Shown: positions 7,969 to 19,400 of the stretch, piece by piece | Layout of the letters: each line of letters starts with the position of its first letter | Numbering within the stretch: position 1 is the first letter of the stretch | Source of the DNA: Streptomyces sp. NBC_01016 | GTDB taxonomy: Bacteria > Actinomycetota > Actinomycetes > Streptomycetales > Streptomycetaceae | Reading direction: 5' to 3' | DNA: 64,000 nucleotides | Assembly (NCBI RefSeq): GCF_026341035.1 | Contig: NZ_JAPEOQ010000002.1 | Span: 2,356,001-2,420,000, forward strand | Program-made: the position numbers and the translations under genes | Notes under the pieces: model-generated | Database searches by the model: none | The model's input: the letters and a program-made list of their open reading frames with translations, nothing else | What the model was told of the DNA's origin: nothing

Positions 7969-10900
7969 GCTACGCCTACGACTCCTTCGCCAACCGCGGC
8001 GAATACCTCTCCGCGCACTACTTCAGCGAGGAGCTCGAGAACACCCTCAAGGGGAAGAAGGCTGGCGAGGAGGGTTTGTTCACCCTCTGGACCAACCGTG
8101 AGACCGACCCGCACGACGAGCGACTCACGCCACGCGAACTCCTGCCGAAGCTGCGGGGCGAGTACACGGCCACCGTGCGCCCGTACTTGGCTGCCCGTGC
8201 GCAGGACTCTCGGGACGGCGTGCCCGGCAGGACGTACGACGATGCCAGCGGCGAGTGGGCGCAGCGCATCACCGCCTGGCACACCGACGTCCTCGCCGCG
8301 CTCGGCTACAGGGGCCGCGCCGACCGGTCGGTCACGGTGCACAGCGCAGGCAAGGAGTACGAACTGCCCGTCGCCTGGCACGGCGACGGCATCGTGGCCC
8401 TCGACTGCGGCTGGGCTGCCGGTCTCGACGACGCCCTCGAATCCGATACCGCGGGCCGCCTCCTCCACCCGTTCAAGATCAGCGAAGGACCGATCGAGAC
8501 GGGTGAGAGGCTTGCCGGCTGGCTCTTCCAGAGCGAACTCCACGAGCGCGGCGGCGAGCCACCCCGCTTCGTCCTGCTCCTGTTCGGCGGCGTTCTCGTC
8601 CTCGCCGACCGCAGCGCTTGGTCCGAAGGCCGCTATCTCGCCGCCGGTCTGGATGCCGCCCTCGCCCGCAACAACACGGCCAAGGGCGGCGAACTCGCCC
8701 TCTTCGCTGCCCTCTTCAGCCACGACATGCTCGCCCCGCGTGCCGACGGTAAGGGCCGCCGCATCGATGATCTGCTCAAGGCGTCCCGCGACAACGCCGT
8801 CGGCGTCAACTCCGAGCTGCGCAAGGGCCTCCAGCGTTCCGTCGAGATCATCGCCAACGAGGTCCTGGCCCGCCTGCGCGAGGCGGAGCTCACTCCGCGG
8901 GACATCGAGGACCTGACGAAGGGGCCGTTCGCCAAGCAGCTCACCCGCGAAACCCTGCGCTACCTCTACCGCATCCTCTTCCTCTTGTACGCCGAGGCCC
9001 GCCCCGAACTGGGCATCCTGCCCGCAGACGACTCCACGTACGAGGCCGGATACTCGGTCGCCCGCCTGCGTGAACTGGTCGCGCGCGAGCGGAAGCTGGT
9101 CGATGAGGAGAGCAGGCGCGGCTTCCACCTGTACGCGTCCCTCGACGTCCTTTTCAACAAGGTCAACTACGGTCACCGGCCGTACGGCACCGAAGCCGAC
9201 GACTACAAGTCGGTTGACGAGCGCAGTGAGCAGCGGGGCCTGCGCTTTGAAGCGCTCCGCAGCGAACTCTTCGAGCCGAAGGCCATCACGCTCATCGGCT
9301 GCGGTGTCCGGGACCCGCGTCTAGAGGACTCCGAAGCGGACTCGAAGCGACTCGACCTTCGGCTGCGCAACGGGGCTCTGCACGAAGTGCTGCGTCTGCT
9401 CACCATGAAGGAAGCGGCGGCCAAGGGGCGTCAGGGCGGATTCATCTCGTACCGCAACCTCGATATTCCGCAACTTGGCGCCGTGTACGAAGGGTTGATG
9501 TCCTACACGGGCATCATCGCGGAGGAAGAGCTGGCCGAGGTCGCCAAGCCCGCCGTGAAGAAGAGTGATGGCAGACAGTACGGCGACCCGGAGAAGGGCT
9601 CCTGGCTGGTTCCGGCCGAGCGGCGCCGCCACTACTCAGAAAACACACACGTCGTGCATTCCGTGCAAGATGCCGAACTTCACGGCCTGCGCGGGCCGAA
9701 GAAGTACCCCAAGGGCACGTTCGTCTACCGGCTGGCAGGCCGCGACCGCGAGACCTCGGCGTCGTACTACACGCCCCGGTCGTTGACGGAGGTCACCGTT
9801 GAGCTCGCGCTGAAACACCGCATCACCGACGAGACACGAGCGAGTGAGTTGCTGAAGTACACCATCTGCGAGCCCGCGCTCGGCTCGGGCGCGTTCCTCA
9901 ACGAAGCGATCAACCAGGTCGCCGCTGAGTACCTCAAGCGGAGGCAGAACGAGCTCGGCGTCAGCCTCGACGCGTCGCAGGCTCTGGACGCGCTCCAGAA
10001 GGTCAAGGCGTACATCGCGCTCCACAATGCGTACGGCATTGACCTCAATGCGACCGGTGTCGAGCTGGCGGAGGTCTCGCTCTGGCTGAACACGATGCAT
10101 CCGGGGATGCGCGCGCCGTGGTTCGGCCTGCACCTGCGGCGTGGCAACTCGCTGATCGGAGCCAGACGTTGGGTGTACGAGGCGGACCGGTTGAAGAAGG
10201 AGCGGATGATCGGCGCGGTGACGCCGACGAAACTGCCGTTCCGAGCTGAGGGCGGTGGTGAGCAGCCCTTGCCGGACGGGGCGGTGCACCAGTTCCTGCT
10301 GCCCACGTCCGGGTGGGGTGCTGTGGCCGGCGCCAGCGGGGACGCGAAGAAGCTCGTCGAACAGCTGGCGGGTGAGCGGGTCGGTGCGCTGAAGTCATGG
10401 AAGCGGGGCATCGCCGCGAAGCCCAAGACGACGGGCGGCACGCGCAGTCAGCTGGCTCGGTTGCAGGCCGCGGCGCGGCGCGTCGAGTTCCTGTGGAAGC
10501 TCGTCGCGAAGCGCATGGAACTCAGCGAGCAGGAGATAGCGCGGACGATTGACGTGTGGGGCGTCGGCGGTACGGGGGAGGGGGAGGAGTACGCGTTTCT
10601 GCGTCGCGACAAGGAGAACGCGGACAACAGTGGCCTGCCCCTGACGAAGGAGCAGGTCTTCAAGGACCTCTTTGAGGCGGAGGGTTCCCCGTACTGGCGA
10701 CTCAAGCAGGTCATGGACGCGTGGTGTGCGCTGTGGTTCTGGCCGCTGGAGAGGGTCGGACTGCTTGACGGCACGGACCCGGAGTATGCGCATGCGCCGG
10801 TGGTATCGGCGAAGGAGGGGACGGACCTGGACGAGCTGCTGTCGGTGGCGTCCGGGCGGGGCACATCGCAGACGCCTCCGCAGTATGTGGAGAGTCGGGC

Positions 10901-13475
10901 ACTGTTCGCGGTGGACGGCGAGCAGATGTCCTTCGGGGATGCGACGAGTGACGGCGAAGGAGAGGACGAGTCCGGTCTCGTCGAGAAGACAGAGATCAAG
11001 AGGAAGCGACAGACAGGCGCCGGCGCGAGGATGGCCAAGGGGCCGGCCCACCGTCGCAGCCTCGTCCCGCTCACAGACATTGACGACTGGCTCGCCTTCC
11101 TCGAGTCCATGCTGGGCACGAAGGACGTGCAGGAGGGCACGATCGTGTCGTCCGTCGAATCGCTCAAGGAACTGAAGCACCTTGAGGAGCTGATCCAGAC
11201 CCAGCCCGAGATGGACATGGACGACGGGCGGAAGGCGGTGGAGCAGCGGTACCCCTGGATGCGGGTGGTGCGCGACATCGCGGCGGAACAGGGTTTTCTG
11301 CACTGGGAGTTGGACTTTGCGGGAGTGTTCGCCAGTGGGGCGGGAGGCTTCGACCTTCAGGTGGGGAATCCGCCCTGGGTACGGCCTCGCTGGAACGAGT
11401 CCCTGGTGCTGGCGGAACGCGAGCCGTGGTTCGAGTTGGAGGAGCGGGCCTCCACTTCGGCGAAGGCAGAGCGCCGGGATGAGCTGCTGAAGTCGCCGGC
11501 TGCGGCCACGTACGTGCTGGGCGAGATCACGGACAACGTCGGGCAGGTCGCGTTCTACGGGGCGCCGCAGGTGTATCCGCTGCTGGAAGGTACACAGCCT
11601 GATCTGTACCGGGCCTTCATGTGCCAGGTGTGGGACCACGCTTCGGTATGCGGTACGACGGGATTCCTGCACTCGGATACGCACTTCACCGGGGACAAAG
11701 AGGGCGCGCTGCGGGGGGCGGCGTATCAGCGGTTGCGGATCCACGGGGATTTCGTGAACTCCGGGCAGCGGTTCTTTCCTGTCCCCGTGGGGCACGCCAC
11801 GCACTTCGGCGTGCATGTCTATGGTCGCCCTCAGGCGATTTCCTTTGATCACCTTTCCTGGTTGGTCTCGGCAGACGCTCTGCGCTTCTCAGCGAGCCAA
11901 GACGGTTCGGGAGAGGCTCCGGGAATCCGCTACCAGAACGGGGAGTTCGACGAGCGCCCCCACCGGACGCGCGTCGTGCACGTCAACACGGAGCTGCTCA
12001 CCGTGTGGAGGCGGCTGTTCGGTGACACGGGCCCGGTGGAGGAGGCACGCCTGCTGTTTCCGGTGAGTACGGCCGAGGCGTCCGCCATTGGAGCCTTGGC
12101 GAACTATCCACTGCGCCTTGCAGATTTCAAGCCGCAGATCACGCCCGGCTACCACGAGAGCGGGGCCAAGAAGGATCGCCTGATCGACTACAACCGGCCG
12201 GATCCGAACACGGGTGAACCCTACGAGCCGGAGCGTTGGCGCCACGTGATCCTCAAGGGAACGCAAATCAGCGTTGCCACACCCGTGTTCAAGCGGCATG
12301 ACGCCAACTCCAACGCGGCCTTCGGCGTCGATCTGGTCTCACTGCCTTCGGATTTCGTACCGGACACCGAGTACGTGCGGGTGCCAGGACGTGCGCGGGA
12401 GTACCTCAAGGCGCAGGACCGATGGATCGATCACCAGGCGCTCGAACGGATTCGGGTGAACGACAAGGCGGCGGGGCGGGCACGTGCGCAGGTGGCAGAG
12501 GTGATGAGGATGCCGCCGACGGACGCTGATCTGGAGAAGGTGGATGCAGTGCTCGTGGCTGGAGCGCGAAAGCCGTATACGGCGTTCTGGCGAGTGGCTT
12601 GGCGGAGGATGATTTCGTCAAACTCCGAGCGAGCCCTTTTCGCTGCTCTGCTTCCGCCTGGTGCTGCGCATGTGAATGTTGTGTACTCGATGGCCATGAG
12701 CAGCGATCGGCATACGGCTCTCGTGGCCGGTTTCTGGTCGTCGCTTCCGTCTGACTACTTCCTTCGCATCACAGGACGCAGCGACTTGCTTGACCGGAGT
12801 GCTCGGACGATGCCAGCTCCGACCATGAACGGATGCCACCCTCTCGCCCCCGCCCTCCTCCTCCGAACCCTCCGCCTCAACTGCCTCACCACCGCCTACG
12901 CCGATCTCTGGCGGGACCTCTACGACCCAACTTGGTCGGCGTACGAGCCGTGGGCGCTCAACTGGCCGAGTATGAGCACCGAACTCCACTCCGTGACGCC
13001 GACCTGGCAACGCGACACGCCTCTCCGTACCGAGTACGCCCGTCGCGCCGCACTCGTCGAGATCGACGCCCTGGTCGCCGTCTGGCTCGGGATGGATGCG
13101 GATGCTCTGATCGCCGCGTACAAGGGGAGGTTTCCCGTGCTCCAGAAGTACGAGGCGGCCAGCTGGTTCGATGCCGAAGGGTGGAAGCTGGCAAGCAATG
13201 CCCGAACCATCGGCCAGCGTCAGACCAGGGAGACCTGGACTCAGTTCGAGGCCTATCGCGAAGCGGTCGGCGGTCCGTCTCCCGAAGGTGTGCTTCCCTC
13301 CAACGTCGCCGGGGCTCCCACCGTCACACCTCCCGACGGGTACACCGCCCCCTTCTACAAGGCCGACCGCGAACGCGAAATGCGTGCTGCCCACGCCGAT
13401 TTCACGAAGCGCCTCGACGATGCCGTCGCCAAGGGGCTGTGGGATCCGGTCGCGATGGAGGTGCCGACCCGGTGA
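7965..13475 (+). CDS. Giant N6-adenine DNA methyltransferase (DrmMI/PglX-like)
   Basis: The 1836-residue protein contains the S-adenosylmethionine-binding motif EPALGSGAFL (about 636-645) and the catalytic NPPW motif of N6-adenine (gamma-class) methyltransferases (GNPPWVRPRW, about 1134). A conserved YGIDLNATGVELAEVSLWLN segment lies between them. Motif order and size resemble DrmMI of class 1 DISARM and Eco57I/PglX-type enzymes, but it is longer than typical DrmMI, with about 600 residues before motif I and 700 after NPPW. It probably marks host DNA as self. It overlaps both neighbours by 4 bases. No PglZ-like alkaline phosphatase gene is present, which argues against BREX/Pgl. Confidence 0.88.
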   Translation: MSYAYDSFANRGEYLSAHYFSEELENTLKGKKAGEEGLFTLWTNRETDPHDERLTPRELLPKLRGEYTATVRPYLAARAQDSRDGVPGRTYDDASGEWAQRITAWHTDVLAALGYRGRADRSVTVHSAGKEYELPVAWHGDGIVALDCGWAAGLDDALESDTAGRLLHPFKISEGPIETGERLAGWLFQSELHERGGEPPRFVLLLFGGVLVLADRSAWSEGRYLAAGLDAALARNNTAKGGELALFAALFSHDMLAPRADGKGRRIDDLLKASRDNAVGVNSELRKGLQRSVEIIANEVLARLREAELTPRDIEDLTKGPFAKQLTRETLRYLYRILFLLYAEARPELGILPADDSTYEAGYSVARLRELVARERKLVDEESRRGFHLYASLDVLFNKVNYGHRPYGTEADDYKSVDERSEQRGLRFEALRSELFEPKAITLIGCGVRDPRLEDSEADSKRLDLRLRNGALHEVLRLLTMKEAAAKGRQGGFISYRNLDIPQLGAVYEGLMSYTGIIAEEELAEVAKPAVKKSDGRQYGDPEKGSWLVPAERRRHYSENTHVVHSVQDAELHGLRGPKKYPKGTFVYRLAGRDRETSASYYTPRSLTEVTVELALKHRITDETRASELLKYTICEPALGSGAFLNEAINQVAAEYLKRRQNELGVSLDASQALDALQKVKAYIALHNAYGIDLNATGVELAEVSLWLNTMHPGMRAPWFGLHLRRGNSLIGARRWVYEADRLKKERMIGAVTPTKLPFRAEGGGEQPLPDGAVHQFLLPTSGWGAVAGASGDAKKLVEQLAGERVGALKSWKRGIAAKPKTTGGTRSQLARLQAAARRVEFLWKLVAKRMELSEQEIARTIDVWGVGGTGEGEEYAFLRRDKENADNSGLPLTKEQVFKDLFEAEGSPYWRLKQVMDAWCALWFWPLERVGLLDGTDPEYAHAPVVSAKEGTDLDELLSVASGRGTSQTPPQYVESRALFAVDGEQMSFGDATSDGEGEDESGLVEKTEIKRKRQTGAGARMAKGPAHRRSLVPLTDIDDWLAFLESMLGTKDVQEGTIVSSVESLKELKHLEELIQTQPEMDMDDGRKAVEQRYPWMRVVRDIAAEQGFLHWELDFAGVFASGAGGFDLQVGNPPWVRPRWNESLVLAEREPWFELEERASTSAKAERRDELLKSPAAATYVLGEITDNVGQVAFYGAPQVYPLLEGTQPDLYRAFMCQVWDHASVCGTTGFLHSDTHFTGDKEGALRGAAYQRLRIHGDFVNSGQRFFPVPVGHATHFGVHVYGRPQAISFDHLSWLVSADALRFSASQDGSGEAPGIRYQNGEFDERPHRTRVVHVNTELLTVWRRLFGDTGPVEEARLLFPVSTAEASAIGALANYPLRLADFKPQITPGYHESGAKKDRLIDYNRPDPNTGEPYEPERWRHVILKGTQISVATPVFKRHDANSNAAFGVDLVSLPSDFVPDTEYVRVPGRAREYLKAQDRWIDHQALERIRVNDKAAGRARAQVAEVMRMPPTDADLEKVDAVLVAGARKPYTAFWRVAWRRMISSNSERALFAALLPPGAAHVNVVYSMAMSSDRHTALVAGFWSSLPSDYFLRITGRSDLLDRSARTMPAPTMNGCHPLAPALLLRTLRLNCLTTAYADLWRDLYDPTWSAYEPWALNWPSMSTELHSVTPTWQRDTPLRTEYARRAALVEIDALVAVWLGMDADALIAAYKGRFPVLQKYEAASWFDAEGWKLASNARTIGQRQTRETWTQFEAYREAVGGPSPEGVLPSNVAGAPTVTPPDGYTAPFYKADREREMRAAHADFTKRLDDAVAKGLWDPVAMEVPTR

Positions 13476-16400
13476 GGCCGACGCTCGAAGCGCAGGGGCT
13501 GAAGGAGAGTCTGCTCCAGTACCTGTCCACGACGTACGGGCTCGCCGACGAGGGAGCCCGTAAGGCGCTGCACATGTTCCTGGGGGACGAGAACACGGGC
13601 ATGTTCCGTGGCCCGTATCTTCGCCTCCGCACCCCGTTCACGCGGGCCGATGACGGCTGGCAGCAGCACTTCGACTGGTGGCGCGGTGACGGCTGGACCC
13701 CGTACGCGCACCAGGCCCGCGTGTTCGCCCGCCTCACCACCAAGAACGACCACACTCCACAGCCGACGCTGGTCACCACGGGCACCGGCTCCGGCAAGAC
13801 AGAATCCTTCCTGTATCCGGTCCTGGACCACTGCGCACGCGAGCAGGCGGCCGGGAACCACGGCGTCAAGGCGGTCTTCCTCTATCCGATGAACGCCCTG
13901 GCCACCGACCAGGCGGCCCGTGTCAACGAACTGCTTTGTGAGCAAGCAGAGTTGAGTGGTGTGCATGCCGGTCTCTACATCGGCGACAAGGCTGCGACAC
14001 ACTATGACCGTGTCTATACCCGCCGCCAGGACATGCAGTTGTCGCCGCCCGACATCCTGATCACGAACTACAAGATGCTCGACCTGCTTTTGCAGCGTGG
14101 CGCCGACGCACCGCTGTGGGAGGGCAGCGACATCCGGTACGTGGTCGTCGACGAGTTCCACAGCTACGACGGCGCCCAGGGCACCGATGTGGCGATGCTG
14201 TTACGGCGCCTGGCCGCCGCCGTCGGCGCGACACGGCCGGGCCGGCCGCTCGGCACGATCACACCAGTTGCCACCTCCGCGACGCTGGCCTCCGGCGCTG
14301 ATGCCGACGGGGTGCGCCAACTGCTCTCCGTGGCCACGAACGTCTTCGGCGCCGATTTCACCGAGGACGCGATTGTCGGTGAAGACCGGCAGAGCGTCGA
14401 GGAGTTCATGCTCGACGACTCGATCCCGGACCCGAGGTTCCTGCCGGGTCAGGTCCCGTCCCCCGAGGCGCTCACCACGCTGCCGGACCCCGACGCAGAC
14501 CCGGGAACACTGGCCGAACTCGCCGAGGCGGTCATCGGCCGACGCACCACCGACCCCGTCGCGCTGGGCGCCGCACTGAAGCGCAACCGACTCACGTATG
14601 CCGTTCTGACGGCCTTCGACGGCACGGCCCGGACGTACGACGAGATCCTGGACGTGATGCGCCGAGGCCTGGCCAAGAGCTGGGACGAGGCGGTCACCAC
14701 CCGCCCGCACATTGCCGCCCTCGCGCTGACCCGTTTCGTTGCCCTGCTCTCTGCCGCCCGCGATCCGGATGCGCCTGCCGGGACGGTCCGGCCCCTCGTC
14801 CAGGTGGAGCTGCACCAGTGGGCGCGGTCCGTCACCCGCGTGCTGCGGGGCGTACTGCCGTGGCCACAGGCCGAGTTCGCCTGGGACAGTGACAGTGCGC
14901 AGGCCCGGAACCAGCAGCGTGCCACCCCCGACACCACCGCCTCCCGCGACGCGCGGCTGTTCCTTCCCGCCGTCTACTGCCGCGAGTGCGGCCGCTCCGG
15001 CTGGTCGATCCTCGCGCCCGAGTCGGACCTGGAGGAGCTCAGTCTCGAACCGCACAAGATCCGCCGGGCGTCCGTCACCGCAGACAAGGCGAAGATCCGC
15101 ACACTGATCGCGGCCACCGACAACGAGGCCCGCGAGGGCAACGGCCGTTCGGCGATCGACCGTTCGCAGCAGAAGTCGCTGACCACGGGCGGTGCCGGCG
15201 TCCTCATGGTCCTCGACGGCTCGTCCGACAGGTTGCGCCTGCCGGATCCGGGCAGCGACTACGACGCCGAGGGAAGTCCTCGGCCCGCCACCGTCGACTC
15301 GGCGTTCGTCCTCGTTCAGCTGGGCGACACCGCCGAGCGCGCCGCCAAGGACGACTGGTGCCCGGCCTGCGGCACGCACAACACGATCCGCTTCCTCGGA
15401 ACGGGCTCTGCCGCCCTTGCCGCCGCCTCTGTCACCCAGTTGTTCACCGGCGGGGAGATGGACAAGGCACAGCGTGAGACGAAGACGCTGATGTTCAATG
15501 ACTCGGTGCAGGACGCCGCGCACCGGGCCGGGTTCGTCGCCTCCCGTTCGTACACCTTCTCCCTCCGGGCGCTGTTCACCAAGCATCTGAGCGAGCAGCG
15601 GCCCACCGATCTCCATGATCTGGTCGCCGACGTTGTCGAGGCCACCACCGATCGCGAGATCCTTGCCGCGGTCGTCCCGCCGGACCTGCACGACGACGGC
15701 GGCGTGGCACGCCTGCTGTCCGGGAAGGGGCGCGGAGGCGACAGGAAGACGTGGGATCTGATCGGTGAGCGGTTCGCGTTCGAGGCCGTGATGGAGTTTG
15801 GTCATCGGTCCCGCAACGGTCGCACCCTGGAGCTGACCCGTACGGCTGCCGCATGGGTGGATGTCCCCGACGCGCAGGCCGCCATCGAGATCGTCCGTGC
15901 CGTGTACGAGGAATCCGCGCGCCGCGGGCTGCCACTGACCGAGCACGACGACACCCGCTACCAGGCGTTCCTGCGTGGCCTGTTGGAGCGCCTGCGCATG
16001 CGAGGCGCGGTCGGCCACCGGTGGCTGGGCAACTTCCTCGACGAGGCGGGCACCAGCCGTTTCTTCATCTGGGGTGGGCGTCCGCGCGGAATGAAGGCCT
16101 TCCCGCGCGGTGTCTCCGCGCCGAGCTTCCTGCTCGCCAGGCCCAAGGCCAATAGCGAGTTCGACTTCGCGGCCGGGCGCCTTTCCTGGTACCAGACGTG
16201 GGCGCAACGCTGTCTGGATCTGACGCGCGAGCAGGCTGATGAGTTCTGGGTGCGGCTCCTGCCCCGGCTGGCCGATGCCGGGCTGCTTTCGGCGCGTACG
16301 CCGCGGGACACCGCGGCCCGACTGTACGGACTGCAGCCGGGCGCCGTCCGGCTCCAGCTCCTTGCCGACAAGGAGGTCAACGAGGCATACGTGCGCTGCC

Positions 16401-19400
16401 CCAAGTGCTTCTGGGAGCAGACCGTGCACCCCGGCCTCCTGGACCAGTACCACGATCAGCCCTGCCCGGCCTACAGGTGCTCCACCGGGCGTCTGATCGC
16501 CGGTGACCGGTGGCAGGAGATAGTCGACCGGCACGACCGTAATCGTAACTATCGCGAGGACTATTACCGCAGCCTCTACCGCCGCGCCGGCACCTACCAG
16601 ATCATCACCGCCGAACACACCGGCCTGCTCTCGCGCTCATCGCGTGAACGCGTGGAGGAGGCGTTCCGCAAGGGCGAGGGATTCAACGACCCCAATGTGC
16701 TGTCCTGCACGCCCACTCTGGAGCTCGGCATCGACATCGGTGACCTGTCCGCCGTCGTGCTGGGGGCCATGCCACGCAGCCCCGCCAACTACGCGCAGCA
16801 GGCAGGCCGCGCCGGGCGGCGCACCGGCAATGCGTTCCTCCTGACCATTCCGGACCGCTCGCGCCGCGACCTGTACTACCTGGAGCGTCCGCGGGAGATG
16901 ATCGACGGACGGATCGTGCCGCCGGGCTCGTACCTGTCGGCCATCGAGATCCTGCGCCGCCAGTACACCGCGCACCTCCTCGACCTCGCCGCGCGGGGAC
17001 GCCTGTTACGAGAGGACGGCAAACCGCTCGCCCCCCTGCCGCGGCGAGTGGACGAGCTGTTCGGGCCCTCCGGATACCTCGCCGATTTCACCGACGCCGC
17101 TCTCGCAGGCGGCGAGGCACTCGCCACCGGATTCCTCGCGCTCTTCCCCACCGGTGTGAGCGAGATGGCGGCCGAGGAACTGAAGCGGTACGCGACGCGC
17201 GGCATCCGCAGCGCAGTGGAGAAGTCCGAGCGGGAGTGGGAGCGACAGAACCAGAAGCTGCGCGCCCGCATTCGCGAGATCCGATCCGCGATCGAGGAAC
17301 TCAAGGACGGCGACGAGGAACAAGCGCGAACAAAGGCCGAGTTGGGCGCCGAGCTGGAGGCCACGGGGAAGAAGGGCGCCGCACGCCAGCGCCAACCCGC
17401 TCAGACCCTGCTGTGCGACATCGGACTCTTGCCCAACTACGCGCTCATCGACTCCACCACCTCCCTCATCGCCACCGTCTACTGGCCTGAGGGCACCAAG
17501 GGCGACGGGCGGGACGCGTTCAAGTCGAAGGCGTACACCTACGAGCGGCCGCGTGGCTTCGCCCTGTCCGAACTCGCCCCCGGTAACACCTTCTACGCCG
17601 AGGGCTACAAGCACCGCGTCACCGGCATCGACATACTGTCGGGCGACACACAGGACTGGCGACACTGGCGGTTCTGCCCCTCCTGCGGATACGTCCGCAC
17701 CGAACACGCCGAGCGGGACATCTCGCCGTGCCCGCGCTGCGGCGATGACGCCATCGCCGACTCCGGCAGTCTGTGGCAGATCGTCCAGCCCACTGTTGTC
17801 ACCGCCCGTGACAAGCGCGACGACGCGCGCATCGGCGACGAGAGCGACGACCGGGACCGCCGCTTCTACACGGTCATCGACATGGTCGACGTTCGGCCCG
17901 AGCACTTTGTGCAGGGCGCGTCCTGGCGGCACACGAGCCAGATCTTCGGTGTCGACTACACCAGGCGCGCGGTCATCCGCCGCGTCAACACCGGGCCGCT
18001 GCGTGTGGGGGCGCAGGAGGACAACCAGCTCGCCGGGAAGCGCGTGCGCATCGCGCCGTTCCAGGTGTGCACGAGTTGCGGTGCGGCCAGTGCCGACGGG
18101 CGGCCGGTCTTCGACGACGACCGCGACTCCGTCGACAATTCCGCCAACCGCCAGCGCGAGGTCAAGCATCACACCCCCTGGTGCCCGCACCGGCGCGGGG
18201 CCAGAAAGGTGCCGCAGGAACCGGTCCTGCTCGCCCACGAGTTGGAGACCGAGGCCCTGCGCGTCCTGCTGCCGGCGGCGACCGTCCTCGTCGAGGAGCG
18301 GATCCATTCCTTCCAGGCCGCGTTGCGCCTGGGCGTTGACGGGACCTTCGGTGGTGACCCGCAGCACCTGGCCACCACCCTCGCGACCATGCCGGACCAG
18401 GACACCGGCGAGAAGCGCAACTTCCTCGTCCTCTACGACCGTCTCCCGCACGGCACCGGATACCTCGACCGGCTGACCGACCCGACCGCCTTCCGCCAGG
18501 TCCTGGAGGACGCGCGGCGCATACTCGTCGAATGCCCCTGCAACGACGAAGGCCGCCCAGCCTGTCATCGCTGCCTGTACCGGTACACCGACGAGCGGCA
18601 CTCCGAGAAGGTCACGCGCCTCTCCGCCCTGGAAATCCTCGACGAACTCCTCGGCACCGACACCGACGCCTGGTCCACCAAGTCCGTCACCAACACCGAC
18701 CGGATCGGCCTTGACGGACAGGTCGAATCCGACCTCGAGGCCCGCTTCCTCAAAGCGCTGCGAGGCTGGGCGGGGCAGCGCGCCGACGTCGTGCTCGACG
18801 AGAGCGGCGACAACAGCGGCTATCTGCGCCTCGACGAAGCCGGTACGGTCCACGGCTGGCGTCTGACCGCCCAGCGAAACGAGGGCTTCACCCGCACCGA
18901 CTTCACCTTTGAACGCACCGATGGACCGACACAGAAGATCACCGTCTATCTGGACGGTCACCGCTACCACGCCACCGCCCGGCACAACCGGTTGGCCGGG
19001 GACGCCCAGAAGCGCAACCAACTGCGGGCCTGCGGACGCGTCGTCTTCCAGCTCACCTGGGACGACCTCGACGCCTTCGAGCGGATGTCGGGCACGGCGG
19101 AGCGTGCGGCGGGACGCGAGACCGCCGAGTCGGTGTGGCCGCCGTACTCGTACAGCGCACAGGGCCTCGCCAAGCAGCTCTACGCCGAGCGCGGCGGAGA
19201 CGACCTGGATGCCACGGCCTTCACCGACCCGATGAGCATGCTCCTCGCCTACCTGCGCAGCCCGGACGACGCGGCGTGGGGCATGCGGGCGTCGGCCGTC
19301 GTCGGCGGACTGCTCGGAACGGACCGAGAACTTCTGGTCGGCAGCGGCGACCGTGAGCAGAGCCGCGACACGCTCGGCACGCTCCTGGCGGCCTGGGGCG

